From Euptelea pleiosperma (lineage: Eukaryota > Streptophyta > Magnoliopsida > Ranunculales > Eupteleaceae): a stretch of DNA of 64,000 nucleotides. The number at the start of each line of letters is the position of its first letter. The first letter of the stretch is position 1. Below, piece by piece: positions 46,701 to 56,619 of the stretch. A program made the translations under genes and the position numbers. Below the pieces are notes generated by a model. That model searched no databases. It worked only from the letters and a program-made list of their open reading frames with translations, and had not been told where the DNA came from. The stretch is taken from assembly GCA_035048495.1 (NCBI GenBank), contig CM068545.1, positions 38,516,225 through 38,580,224 of the forward strand. Direction: 5' to 3'.

Positions 46701-49700
46701 AATAGGAGTCTAAAGTCAATACATTTTTGAATTCTGCCCTTTTAAATCATTAAATAAATTAATATTCTTTGTAATATTATATGCATTTCTTTATTTTAAT
46801 GAAATAAATTCATTCGATCGTCCTAGGCTTTGTCTCACCCAAGGGACCTTGTCGCCTAACGGTTTCAACCACACTGTAAGTAAATACTAGTGGATGCATA
46901 CTGCTAATGATTCCATGTATCATATCCTCTATTACACAAAACCCATACCGGACACCTTGTATCCATGTAAAACACCAATACATACATATATAAAAGTAAC
47001 ACCAATACATGTCCATGTCCATTATACATACTTAAATAAAAATAAAAAAGAAAAGAAAATCAAACAACTAGATTCTTTTCTAAGGAGTACCTGAGAATTG
47101 CCAGCATAAAATCAGAAAAGCGATCCCTTTCATGAATTTCATCCTATAAAGGTAAAAGGTAATGAGCAGAGGTCATACACAATCACCAGTCATTGGAAAC
47201 TAAACAGAAAGCACACGGGTTGATTACATGTTAAAGGCAACAAAGACAATGTGGAAATGCATTCTCAACACTACAAAAGACAGCTGCAAAAAAAATGTAT
47301 ATGAAAATAAGATGGAAAGAAGCTTAATGGAAGTCTTCAAATTAATATCCACAATTCCACAGAGAGATTTAAACCAATAAATAGGCATCACTATACTAAT
47401 GAGGAAAACCTTAGGCATGTATTTTACACTTGAACAATATGACCAAACTATAGGAGAGCTAGAATTTATTTTGAATGGAAAATGGGAAAAAGGGGAAAAA
47501 GAAGAGAAACATTCATCTCATGTGGATCCCCAACGTTCACTGAAGTTCGAAAAGAGCCACAGAAGAGTGAATCTCATTGGAACTCTTCAATTTGGGGTCC
47601 AAAGACAGAGAATAGTCCCTTCCGCCGGGAAAGTATTTTCTAAGTGCACCATTGCTTTCAACGTACTATAAAACACCAACATAGCACAGACATTTTTATT
47701 ATTTAGAAAATAATCGAGTATCTTGGTAAAGTTTCAAGAATTACTTTCTTTTTGGCAGATAACTACTGGAATTTCTTCAGAAAGTCCAATATAACACTTG
47801 GACAGAGCCAAACTCCAAGCCTACCTTGGTATAGACAAAAGCCTGTGAGGCTATGACTTTGATATTGCTTCGAAGATACGAGAGGCTACATTTCCGTTTA
47901 TCAAGGACCATAAATAGGAGGCATGGATCTACTTCTTAAGGTATTAAATTTCGTTTATTTTGCGCAATATTTCAATTTGAACAGAGGTCAACAGAAAATA
48001 TAGCATACAGGTCAAAATTTGCATTATTTTGTTAAAGTGTCGAGCTATAGTAAATTTTGATGCAATTGACAGTATAAAAGTGCCTTTCGGTCGAATATTT
48101 TGATCAACTGAAAACAGTTAACTCTTTCAAATTTAATTATCATTAATTATTATTATTATTTTTTAACTTTCACTCCTCAGTCCTACTTAGACCTAAAACG
48201 ACAATCCCACTTTGATTATTTGTTCAAAAAACTCCTCATATTGATCGATGAAGCAGATTGAAACAAAATTTAGGGATTTTAACAATTTCAAGGTAACAAC
48301 GAATTCTTTCAATTAAACTCAAATTTGAAGTTTCATGTTAGAAATAGAGTCTAGATGTGGATTTATGATGCACTTACATCGGTTTGTGCACACATTTAAA
48401 GAGAAATTTTAAAAATTTGGGGAGAATCCTAACTTTTCACCTCAAGTGTCCTTGGTTGTGCATGAATGAATTATATTCTGTACAACTTAGCCCAATCTAT
48501 AACTTCACTGGATTACTTTTTTCCTAAAATGTATTCTATTTTTTCTATTTTTACAAAATTATTATTTATTTCTAATCGATTTTAGTAATACAAATATTTT
48601 AATTACAAGTAAATTTTAAAGAAATCCTAATGCAGCAAATGCATGATTTACGATGCATACTTTTTAATTGTCTATTTTTAACTAGTTTAATATATTAGTA
48701 TTTTATTTATTAAATTAAAAAATATATAAATATGCTTGAACGTAATTGTTAATTGTCTATCATTTAGGCATGTGTTTTACATATTTTCTACTCTTTAGGG
48801 CCTAGTCACAAAAATCTCCAATTTTTTGAAAATCTTCAAAATTCTCCGATCTTTTGAATTCACAAATCAATCATCGATTAATCGGCAAAATCGATAAAAT
48901 CTCCGATTAATCAAAAAACTCAGCGATTAATCAACGATTTTGACGAATTTTTCTGATTAATCGACTAAGACCCATTTTTTCCCCTTTTGATTTTGATTTT
49001 GCTGCTTTTTGGAATTAAGAATGATAGATGATGCTTATAAATTATGACTTACTATCATGAAATTATAGATGTGTTTTTCATCATATAAATGTGTTTTGTT
49101 AAAAACAACATTTCTAACTTAAAATGCAATGATATTTTTTTTTTTTTTTTTTGCCGATTTCTTCCAATTTTTACAGAATTTATCCGAATTTTCCCGACTT
49201 GACTCCTTGCCGATTTATTGCCGAATCCCGACTTTGTGACTATGCTTTAGGGTAGTTCATGTCTTCTACGAACAATGGATGCTTACTTGGTTCTTACTTT
49301 GTTTTATGTTTCTAATATTACAGTAGTTTTTTGTGACATCAAGATACCGCATAGTCAGATGGGAGCACGGTGACTCTCTAGGGATAGGCAGAAGACAAAT
49401 TCTAACTATTGTGGGAAAGAGATTAAGAGTAGGGGGTGTCCCAGTTGAAGCAACACTTGACCAATGCTTATCCTAATGTGGAAAATTACAGAATACGTCC
49501 AAAGGAGATTAGGTATGTGTCTTTAGCAGCAGCATAATGTCTAAGATTACCAAAACTGGTACCACAACATCATGGCATTGGCCCAATACTTTAATTATAT
49601 AGGGCATCGATGGCGGCCAAAGGTCTATGTGGTAGTGACCTTCCTATGTGTAATGTAAAGTTTTATTTGATACAATACACTTAATTATGAAATGATTTGA

Positions 49701-52700
49701 AAGTTATAATCATTTCCATATGCAATTGTAGCTGGTTTTAGCAGTCAGGGTCTAAGATACCTACATCAGCATGTAACAGAATGTTGTGAACACTCATTTC
49801 CACACTCCATATGGTTGTTTGTTTTAGTACGAGTGTTTTTAATTTGTTTTATCATTTCCTAAATTTCAGCTAGAATTTCTGCATTGTTTCCATGAAAGTT
49901 GTATCATCTCCATGCTGGTCAAAAATAATACTACATTTCTTTTATCTCCAAGCTGGTCAAAATATATCCCAAAATCAAAATTTAATACCTTGCTTAAATA
50001 TAGTTTGTACTTTGTGCAAAGGGAAAAACTGTTATGGTTGTTTAATATAAGTTTAAGAATGTCCCAATTTTGTAGCTACCATTTAATAAAAATTTCAAAC
50101 TAGGTACATCATGTCTGTTTATACATGGGCATCTCCCTCATTTATTTTCACAAATAGGTGTAAAGTACATGTTTCCAAAATCCAAGATTTTATTTACATT
50201 GTCAGCCTTGTTCAAGGTTTGCCCATTAATATTTCTTTGTTGTCATTTTCATTTTGCTTAGCCTATGTTCCATCTAAATAGTTAATAATCGAAAACTAAC
50301 TTCACATATAATCATTAACCCCTCCACTGACATTGGCTACCCTTCTCTCCTATCAAAACAATTCTCACCGGCCTTTGTCATCCAAATTCCAACCAATCTT
50401 TTCATTTAAGGTAAAATCTTCACTAAGGGTTTACATTGCTAACTTGGGGAGTGACTGCTTAGCTTCCACGAGTCAAGTTCGCTCCTAGGCTTGTCAATTC
50501 ATGTTGATGGAATATCTCCCATGTTCCAAGTATCGACAAAATCAGTTTCTTGACTCTCTAAATCCCTATGTTAACTCCTGCGATTTCAGCCAAGACATAT
50601 AATAAACTTGGCAGAGTAAAAATTACCTGAATCTGACAAAAAGAAGTTTAACTGGCATTTCATGTTTTTCACTGCATATTAGAGTATGTTTCGGGGTCCA
50701 ATATCTCCCATGTTCCAAGTATCGACAAAATCAGTTTCTTGACTCTCTAAATCCCTATGTTAACTCCTGCGATTTCAGCCAAGACATATAATAAACTTGG
50801 CAGAGTAAAAATTACCTGAATCTGACAAAAAGAAGAAAACCATAACTGGCATTTCAAGTTTTTCACTGCATATTAGAGTATGTTTCGGGGTCCACTGATC
50901 CACAAAACTTCATCACATATGACCTCCACACACATCACTCTAACACAAAAAAGAAAATGCGAAGGATAAAAAAAATAAATCAAATCTTTCAGTAAAGGAA
51001 AAAAGGGAACATGTCTATCAAGAAGCTTAAAATCCTTCAGGCTTCTCGAAGAATGATGGATTTCCTTTTCCCAGTGATATAGTCCTATTATCCCCAGAAT
51101 TAAAAGTAACTATGTATTTTAATTTTTCAAGTGGCTAGAAGGGGCTAAAAGGGCGAGGGGAAGGCCAAAACGGACATCGATTGAGGTTTTGAGAGGAGAT
51201 TTTATGAAACTTGCCTTAAAAGGATTAGGATTGAATTATAATCTTGCTATAATTATTCTTTTATTTGTTTTCTTATGTCTTCTCTTTCTTAGCATATTTC
51301 TTGTTTTCTTTTGTTTTGCATTCAAAGAGATTATAGATACAATGACATTCAGTTCTCTTAAATTTTCGGGCAGGCAAGGGGCATAGATTTTAAACATATG
51401 TTGCAGTATCAACACCAGAAATTACAGCATAATAAGCTGGCGACCTCGATATGCTTAAAATGTTAAAGGTTGATTGAAGATCAGTACTTTGTAATTGATA
51501 ATACAGAATAGCAACTTATATATAGCTTCTGAGTAGTGGATAATTTTCCTGATTTTTCTACATTTTTTAAATTAGAAAGCAGAAGTGCTTAATTCCCCAA
51601 GTCACTCTTATTCCAAGTTAAAACATTGGAAAAAGAAGGCCATAAACATTAAACAATAATTGGGCTGTTCTCTCATATACATATTTAATTAAGAAACAGT
51701 ATTAGTTGATCCATCAACAGTACCAAATCAAAATCAGTTCATATATGTATATGGCTAGTCAGTTAAACGAAGTATGTAATGCAAAGAGGACATGATCCTT
51801 GATAGGTTAAGCATTCTTGGGATCCAGAAGGCAATCTAGCTAAACCTATAATAATTAAATTTTACAAGTTATACGAGCAATAGGATCATTACCACAATAA
51901 TGTGGGTTATCTCAAAAATGTCACCCTCCGGAGGTTTCTTTTTAGCTCCTGTATTTGATGTACCAGTGCCTTTGCCAACCAGCACCCTCAAAAGAATTCC
52001 ATTCGTGCAGAACATTATAGATGAGTGCTTTCCACCTTTAGTTTCCAACCGTATCTATTGTTGCAAGAAACAAATAAAACCAATAAGTGGAATATAATAC
52101 AGCTACAAAACAAACATTGTCCAAGGAAATTAACAGGTAATCAGAATCCATATTATGCAGTTTTCTAAGAAGTGAACAATAGAGATGTTTCAAGTATAAA
52201 CATAAAACTATTATTCAACTATGGAAGAAAGAGAAAACTCTATATATGTAGATGTAGCATGTATGCATATGTCTGTTTCGCTAGACTAGGTAAAATTCTA
52301 TGTTGCATTGATATTTTGATACAGGTACGGGTGTTGGTAATCTGACACGGGTGTGGAGTGTCTGATTCAGCGAATCTTGAAAAATATGATTCAGAGACTC
52401 AGCAGTTTAACTTAAAATAATGTGAAACAAAGTGATTATTTTTTTATATAATAAGGGGGATGATAGTGGATAATAGAGCCCCTACCTACGCCAAATGTTT
52501 GTTAGTATCTAAAGGACAAATTTAGAAGTGTTGCACCAAAATCTGTGTCGTGTCAGACTCCAACACATGTCCAACATGGGTACTTCACCTGTTTAGAAGA
52601 GTCCATGCAACATGGGTAGAATTCTAAAGTTTCTACTGATGGGGAAACGGATTTTGTTAGCGGTTCTCCAAGAGATCCACCATAGCCCATCCATGATATA

Positions 52701-53833
52701 AAGGACCGATACACCAGATGAGTTATAAAATGATGTGTATCACAACTGCTGCAGTCGTCATCATCATCGCCATAAGCCTTTCCCAACGGTATGGAGTCAG
52801 CTAAATGAATCATGTCCCTCCATTCAATCCCGCCTAAAGTCATCTCTTCCATTAAGGCAAGTTTTTTAAAATCTCCACCCAGAACCTCACTGCACATCCA
52901 TTTTAACCCTTTCTCTCACCCTTTAAGGCCTTTTCAACTTGCACATTACTCCTCACTAGTGCTGTCATTGGTCTTCATTGTACATGACCAAACCATCTCA
53001 ATCGACTTCCCCTCATTTTGTCACTTACTAGAGCTACTACTATATTTTCACGAATGGCTCATTTCTACTTGTCTTACCACACATCCATCTCACCATCCTC
53101 ATCTCGGCTATACTTATTTTATGAACATGTTGTTTCTTGATTGCCTAACATTCTGCTCCATTAAGCATCGCCAGTCTTATTGTCATCTTATAGAATTTTA
53201 TTTTTTAGTCTGATTGAAACAAGTCAATCGGATAGCACTCCGGAAGGCATATCTCCACTACAACGCCTCTATAAATATTGAAAGAATCTATTAAGCACCA
53301 CACAGGCAGATGCTGGCAGTATTAACATTCTGGTCAAGCCATATCTACATTTCTAAGGGCTGTGTTGCTCTTTTCATAATTTATCATACCATTTCGAATT
53401 TTTTCAAATGCAGTTCCAGACAGTGCAAGGTAGAGAATTTAAGTAAAAAGAAAATGAGTCCACTTGGTTTTCTCAATGTCAACATATTGTTCAAAAGAGT
53501 TGGTTCTGTTTTTTTTCCAGTGGATAAAAAGGAAGGTATGTTACCAACTCAAAGTGGATTAGATATATTACCTTGTATCCAACACTCTCTCCAACATTTT
53601 CTCCTCTTTCATACGAGATTCTCTCAGCAACTATACACAAAAAATTTCCAAAAATGAGTAGACTCGTGTACCAGCTGAAAGTGGAAGGCAAAAAAATAAG
53701 GAAAATGTAAAGAATGTAAACAAACTATGAACTTCCATGCACCTGATATCGCTGATATACGTCGAGGTTGAGTGCACACTATTTTACATGCCTCGCCCTT
53801 CCCCCATGTATAGTCCAAAAGAAATTGTGGGAC
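25306..53833 (-). CDS. DExH-box RNA helicase, DExH6/NIH-like (N-terminal exons outside window)
   Basis: Nine minus-strand exons join in frame: 53833-53743, 53630-53572, 52054-51893, 47143-47091, 45991-45958, 45819-45730, 45634-44630, 44188-43106 and 25782-25306, giving 1017 residues. All eight introns are GT-AG. In order they carry motif Ia (CTQPRRISA), the DEIH box, SAT ([11 protein letters not shown]), an ankyrin insert ([20 protein letters not shown].. and [14 protein letters not shown]) between the two helicase lobes, FLSGWDDI (motif IV), [14 protein letters not shown] (V), QREGRAGR (VI), the HA2 and OB-fold regions, an acidic linker and a Gly/Ser/Arg-rich tail. The ankyrin insert is the hallmark of the nuclear DEIH helicases related to Arabidopsis NIH/DExH6, which unwind RNA and bind DNA. 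Walker A (GETGCGKT) and the N-terminal R3H region should lie above 53835 but are absent, cut off by an L1 insertion and an assembly gap. The last intron is about 17.3 kb. Confidence 0.88.
26024..27012. repeat. Intronic repeat with AGGCTTACGCC..GTGAGGCG motifs
   Basis: A block of about 75 bp rich in GAGGC/GCCTC (for example GCTAAGGCGTGAGGTGAGGC on the minus strand) occurs at 26225-26360, 26645-26715 and 26935-27012. The last copy is about 80% like 54384-54456. The outermost copies are in opposite orientation, suggesting an ill-defined hAT-like or MITE family. The first 200 bases of the interval (26024-26225) hold nothing recognised. Confidence 0.5.
27035..27039. repeat. Target-site duplication GTAAA (left) of the solo LTR
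   Basis: GTAAA precedes TGTAATACCC at 27040 and recurs at 33224-33228 directly after GCGTGACA. Confidence 0.85.
28130..29000. repeat. Five diverged 185-bp tandem units inside the solo LTR
   Basis: The block 'ACCTCTATnAATCTAGTTTC..GAGTTTGTATTTTTCTG' recurs at about 28164, 28345, 28530, 28718 and 28893. The fourth unit carries a short deletion. Each unit also contains CCAGAATTCCAGATTCTGTAC, itself a partial palindrome. The array is AT-rich. Confidence 0.8.
29711..32430 (+). mobile_element. 5'-truncated L1 LINE with 16-bp target-site duplication
   Basis: AATCTTATATAGTATG is found at 29695-29710 and 32431-32446. The element ends in TTATCA and an A-tail (about 32420-32430). The 5' end is cut inside ORF2, just before the reverse transcriptase. 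The readable ORF2 pieces match the full L1 at 34857-41127: the [21 protein letters not shown] stretch, then an internal deletion of about 120-130 bp near 30005, RT blocks (30060-30705, [23 protein letters not shown]), a [12 protein letters not shown] block (30770-31216) and the zinc-ribbon tail ([16 protein letters not shown], 31657-31932). Several frameshifts and stops mean it is dead. It lies antisense to the helicase gene. Confidence 0.92.
33224..33384. other. Short spacer between the solo LTR and the gypsy relic
   Basis: Starts with the GTAAA duplication (33224-33228) of the solo LTR, then AT-rich sequence with a short A-run. No gene. Confidence 0.4.
34951..37358 (+). pseudogene. L1 ORF1 (DUF4283-like RNA-binding region), frame-broken
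   Basis: Starts with ATG at 34951 ([10 protein letters not shown]). The first 417-codon frame has the DUF4283-type core of plant L1 ORF1: [58 protein letters not shown], then [10 protein letters not shown]. The frame passes near 36070 to a Lys/Arg/Ser-rich region (36027-36830), and after further breaks to 36903-37358 ([34 protein letters not shown]). The final stop TGA at 37356-37358 overlaps the ATG of ORF2. No CCHC knuckle is visible. L1 ORF1 is a nucleic-acid-binding protein needed for mobility. Confidence 0.85.
37355..41001 (+). pseudogene. L1 ORF2: endonuclease, reverse transcriptase, zinc ribbon, frame-broken
   Basis: ATG at 37355 ([14 protein letters not shown]) opens an APE-type endonuclease: [25 protein letters not shown]. 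It breaks at about 37479 (one base lost in an A-run), at TGA 37723-37725 (where a Trp codon is expected), and in the G-run at 38127-38141. The largest intact piece, 38179-40329 (716 codons), carries the [89 protein letters not shown] and the FADD catalytic box near residue 415. It is followed by YLGLPLG and a tryptophan-rich C-terminal domain. The zf-RVT part ([17 protein letters not shown]) lies at 40304-40627, in another frame. Only three or four single-base changes separate it from an open frame. Confidence 0.9.
42351..43105. other. Intronic spacer of the helicase gene
   Basis: AT-rich sequence directly downstream (gene sense) of the exon ending at 43106. No element ends, ORF or repeat unit recognised apart from GT/CA-rich short stretches near 42920-43060. 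Confidence 0.4.
43106..44188 (-). CDS. DExH6-like helicase exon 8: HA2 and OB-fold region
   Basis: 361 codons in a single frame, from [20 protein letters not shown] through [20 protein letters not shown] (HA2), [19 protein letters not shown], then [16 protein letters not shown] and [16 protein letters not shown] (OB-fold). It closes with an acidic stretch ([12 protein letters not shown]) that is longer than in many relatives, then [21 protein letters not shown] and LHAAVLFK. The acceptor is CAG at 44191-44189 and the donor GTAAGT begins at 43105. The next exon in phase lies at 25782. Confidence 0.92.
44630..45819 (-). CDS. DExH6-like helicase exons 6-7: SAT motif, ankyrin insert, motifs IV-VI
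   Basis: Exon 6 (45819-45730, 30 codons) carries [20 protein letters not shown]. Exon 7 (45634-44630, 335 codons) carries the two-ankyrin insert and helicase lobe 2: [44 protein letters not shown] and [11 protein letters not shown]. It ends MPIEELCLQ before a GTATGT donor. Lobe 2 is complete and all key residues are present. The 95-bp intron between the exons is short, in contrast to the multi-kilobase introns elsewhere in the gene. Confidence 0.93.
45958..45991 (-). CDS. DExH6-like helicase exon 5 (34-bp microexon)
   Basis: Encodes the end of an Arg codon plus [11 protein letters not shown], matching the segment between DEIH and SAT in DExH6. The acceptor is CTGCAG and the donor GTCAGT, with phases that fit both neighbours. 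The exon is only 34 bp, so gene finders may miss it. A nearby alternative donor (GTATAT, five bases later) would break the frame. Confidence 0.8.
46126..46492. mobile_element. MITE with about 120-bp inverted repeats in a helicase intron
   Basis: ATACCTCACACTTTTTGTCG followed by TGTGGAAGCACG (from 46138) pairs with the complement of CGTGCTTCCGCACGCC followed by AAAAAGCGTGAGGTAT (to 46478). Similarity extends inward through CATCTGGGCCCACTGACCGC and outward to ATGTAACAAGCC / AGCTTATGACAT. The element lies between exons 5 and 4. No convincing target-site duplication was found, but TA dinucleotides adjoin the inner ends, as in Tc1/mariner-type MITEs. Confidence 0.8.
47091..47143 (-). CDS. DExH6-like helicase exon 4: DEIH box
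   Basis: 53 bp encoding [17 protein letters not shown] plus two bases of an Arg codon. This is helicase motif II (Walker B); the DEIH form places the protein in the DEIH/NIH group. The acceptor is TTATAG and the donor GTACTC. It is separated from exon 3 by an intron of about 4.75 kb. Confidence 0.92.
47144..48800. other. AT-rich part of a helicase intron
   Basis: Non-coding. Short ORFs lack recognisable content. The region has no clear element ends. A TATT/AATT-rich stretch occupies 48140-48730. Confidence 0.5.
48801..49244. mobile_element. hAT-type non-autonomous element, 444 bp, 8-bp target-site duplication
   Basis: CTTTAGGG occurs at 48793-48800 and at 49245-49252. The ends CCTAGTCACAAA and TTTGTGACTATG are inverted repeats (one mismatch in the first dozen). 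The interior carries many copies of CGATTAATC and GCCGATT. The 8-bp duplication fits the hAT superfamily. No transposase is encoded. The element lies in the intron between helicase exons 3 and 4. Confidence 0.85.
49253..50511. other. AT-rich intron stretch without recognisable elements
   Basis: No supported gene or repeat. Several short pseudo-ORFs are probably chance. Confidence 0.5.
50512..50895. repeat. 189-bp tandem duplication in a helicase intron
   Basis: ATATCTCCCATGTTCCAAGT begins at 50512 and again at 50701. The two copies are nearly identical through the TTTCGGGGTCCA end, the second being slightly longer around GAAGAAAACCATAACTGGC. It is probably a recent local duplication by slippage or unequal exchange. 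Confidence 0.9.
51100..51240 (+). mobile_element. Short RTE-type LINE relic (GRPKRT segment)
   Basis: The plus-strand translation contains [18 protein letters not shown], resembling the end of plant RTE-type reverse transcriptase ORFs. It is very short and without ends, so this is only a suggestion. Confidence 0.3.
51893..53833 (-). CDS. DExH6-like helicase exons 1-3 in view (motif Ia and following)
   Basis: Exon 53833-53743 reads [20 protein letters not shown] then [10 protein letters not shown]. Exon 53630-53572 reads [20 protein letters not shown]. Exon 52054-51893 reads [20 protein letters not shown] then [20 protein letters not shown], ending EITHIIV just before DEIH. Phases agree and all splice borders are GT-AG. 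The residues just before VPQFLLDY should be the Walker A loop ending in ..GKTTQ. No such exon is visible between 53834 and 54456, so it must lie beyond the inserted L1 and the assembly gap. Confidence 0.9.
52740..53225 (-). mobile_element. RTE-type LINE 3' fragment
   Basis: Read on the minus strand, the fragment gives the C-terminal part of an RTE-type ORF in broken frames: [19 protein letters not shown], then a LRWFGHV-type block, then [20 protein letters not shown] and [13 protein letters not shown]. It ends in a short GATGATGATGA microsatellite near 52760, a common RTE 3' end. It sits in the intron between helicase exons 2 and 3, in the sense orientation. Confidence 0.7.
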
Positions 53834-54240
53834 CTGGATTATATTGGTGAAAAGAACGGAAATCAACGTAAATGATTAAAACAAAAATGTCTGACAGAAA
53901 ATGAAACAGTAACGCTTCACCAGATATTACAAAACTTCAACCAAATCTAGAATAGCAAAACCAATCTCATGAAGCATCAAAAGCTTGTAAAGTATATTTT
54001 TGGTAATAGACAAATATGAGCAAGCAATAGAAGTTATTCATTAACCCTTATAGCCAAGTGAAACTGTTCTTCCGAAAGAGCCCTCTTTTCTTTCCTTTTT
54101 TGTGGATAATTTAATACTCAAACTTCTAACATGAAGACCAAACATATGTTAGGACAGAGGGTATTAGAAGAAATGTGACCTAGTGAAGTAGTGAATTCTG
54201 AGCATGTGTCACTCATGCAGACATGCACAAAAGTAGCCAT

Positions 54241-54245
<5 letters not shown>
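53834..54245. other. Intron sequence upstream of the first visible helicase exon
   Basis: AT-rich, non-coding. I searched it on the minus strand for a GxxxxGKT loop exon and saw none. Confidence 0.5.
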
Positions 54246-54303
<58 letters not shown>

Positions 54304-54311
54304 ATATATAT
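54246..54311. repeat. (TA)n microsatellite
   Basis: An almost uninterrupted TA run of about 65 bp, broken once by a G at 54301. Confidence 0.95.
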
Positions 54312-54383
54312 AACACCTTCTAAATCAGGCCTAAGGACTTGCTGTGTCACAAACCCATAGTAATTGTTATAGTACTTCCCAGT

Positions 54384-54456
54384 GATTTTAAATGCTAAGG
54401 CGTGAGGCGAGGCGCTGCACTAGCCACAGCCTTGACGCGTAAGCCTCACGCGCACG
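54384..54456. repeat. GAGGC-type repeat adjoining the L1 tail
   Basis: TGCTAAGGCGTGAGGCGAGG and the following CACTAGCCACAGCC block match, at about 80%, the complement of 26935-27012. The third L1 is inserted in or next to this repeat: its T-run (minus-strand A-tail) starts at 54459. Confidence 0.65.
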
Positions 54457-55550
54457 CATTTTTTTTTTTTATAAGTGAAAATTTTATTAATAGCGAAGGA
54501 GGGGAACAAGAAGCAAGGCTTGAGAGGCCGAGCCGCCGAGGTGGCCTGAACAAACCAAACACCGACCCAAAAAGGCCGGAGGACCCCTACTATACAGCGT
54601 CCCTAAGAGGCTAAGACAGGTGTGGTCCCATCGGCATACAAAATCCTCAAAGAAGAGCCCACTGCACTCCATATACACTTTTGACCATAAGAAGACAAGA
54701 CCCTTCATGCTAAGGACAATCGTAGCCAAATCTTCACTCGTCTTTGAACACCCTCTGGTTCCTTTCCTTTCCACAAGCCCCACATGATCGCAAAGGGGAG
54801 CAGCTTACAAAGGATACGACCTCTTTTGGAGAAGGCAGGGGCCCTCCAGCACGCCAGAAGGTCCATGAGAGAGCTTGGCATTACCCATCTCACCCCGACT
54901 TTCTTAAAGAAAGAAGACCAAACCTCCCATGCCACATCGTAGTGCAACAGAAGATGAAAGACAGTTTCTCCACTATGCTTACACATGGAACAAAAGTCAA
55001 CGATAGTAAACCCTCTAGAATTAAGAGATCCACCGTCAGAATCTTATTCAAAGTAGCTGCCCACGCGAAGAAGGCGATTTGGTTGGATTTTTTATTTCGA
55101 CACCAAAGACTTAGGGAATCGATATCTGCCTTCTCTATTCATCGCCTCATAGAACGAACTAACCGAAAAAATCCCACTTTTAGCCCATTTCCACACCCTC
55201 TTGTCCTAGACCTGAAGAGGAAGATGAGGCTCTTGGAGACGAACAATCCGTCTCGACAGAGGCTCCCCTCTCCCAATCATTGAGATGGCTCCTGAAGCCA
55301 ACGTTCCATCCAACCACCTCCCCCCTACTGACAATGCAACCTTGAATGGATCATTGCTTCCTCTCTGAGATGGAATAGAGCTTTGGAAAGTCAACTGCAA
55401 GGGGCCTTCTCTACACCAAGTATCCTCCTAGAATTTAGTCATGTTCCCCAGCACCGGATCATATCGAATACCTTTGGCAAACTCCTCGGCGACCTTCAAA
55501 AATCCCTCGCCAAACACGGCACCCATACGACCTATTATGGGTCTAGTTTC

Positions 55551-56619
55551 TAATGCAGGACAAATGTGATGGCCTCCAACTAAAGGCTGAGATTAACAGA
55601 AAATTATTAAAAATAATGAAATAGTAAATTTTCATGCTAATCACATTATTTATGCTAATGGCGAGGATCTAATGGAAGATGGAACTTCCAACAAGCTTAG
55701 GAAATCAGTTAAGGGATGAAACAAATCTGAAATGGCTTCATTTCCCAAGAGATTATAAGTTCTTTGAAGTTCAGGAAGGTTTCTGGCAAGTTTCAGGGCT
55801 TTTTGACAAGTATCAGATTTTAGCCAGGTTTCGGAAGAAAAATGAGAACTGTGGAAAATTAGGGTTTATAATGGGGTTAGGGATTCCTATGGTTACCGCG
55901 AGGATTTGGAAGTGTCTGGGGGTTGTGGTAAGGGTTTTGGGAGGGTTTAGGGTGCCAAAGGATGAACTGGTGTAAGGAAGTTACTATTCACGCAGTACTA
56001 GTCAGGCAACACTATTCACAGTGTTGTTCAATGGTTAGGGTTTAGATATGGAAGAGATATGGTTGGGTTTTCTAGGTCAAATTTGATCCAAAGAAAAGGA
56101 AAATAAAGAAAACAAATATGGAGAAAAAAAATAGAATAAGAGGAGATAGAGATAGAACTTACCTTCGGATTCGCACCGACTAGCTTGGATTCGCACCGAT
56201 TAGCTTGGATTCTCACCAAGGAAGAAGAGAGCACTCTACAAGAGAATTCTCAATAGCAAGATTTAATATATTTCATCATTAATTAAAAATTACAACTAAA
56301 AGAGTTTATATAATAAGTCAAAATATCATAATCTAATCTTAGCCATCAATCTAATCTAATGGCTATAAAAAAAAACAACTTAAAACAACTAACCAAAATA
56401 ACACTGAGCCTCCTAAGTTTGGACTAATTGCAAAGACACCCAAAACTCTAAAAAACGTCAAAATAAGCCTAGAAAACAAATAAAAACTCTTCAAAAACTC
56501 CCTACGTAGCCCACATGCATCTTTCCAATGTGGAGTCTTCATGATGCACAATGTGAGGTCTTCAAAATCTTTTTTTCTTCCACTAGTAGAACCCATGTGA
56601 TGCATTGATGTCCGCATCA
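55551..56619. mobile_element. Solo LTR, 1069 bp, target-site duplication GTTTC
   Basis: GTTTC occurs at 55546-55550 and at 56620-56624. The plus-strand ends are TAATGCAGGACA and TGTCCGCATCA, imperfect inverted repeats. The right end is a canonical CA and the left TA has probably decayed from TG. No coding capacity or second LTR is present. It interrupts the third L1 and is thus younger than it. Confidence 0.85.

Noticed and set aside
48801..49244. Origin- or centromere-like repeat from CGATTAATC motifs
   Set aside because: The motifs are confined to a hAT element with clear ends and an 8-bp duplication.
54744..55283. Plus-strand 179-codon ORF
   Set aside because: Antisense shadow of the third L1's ORF2 tail.
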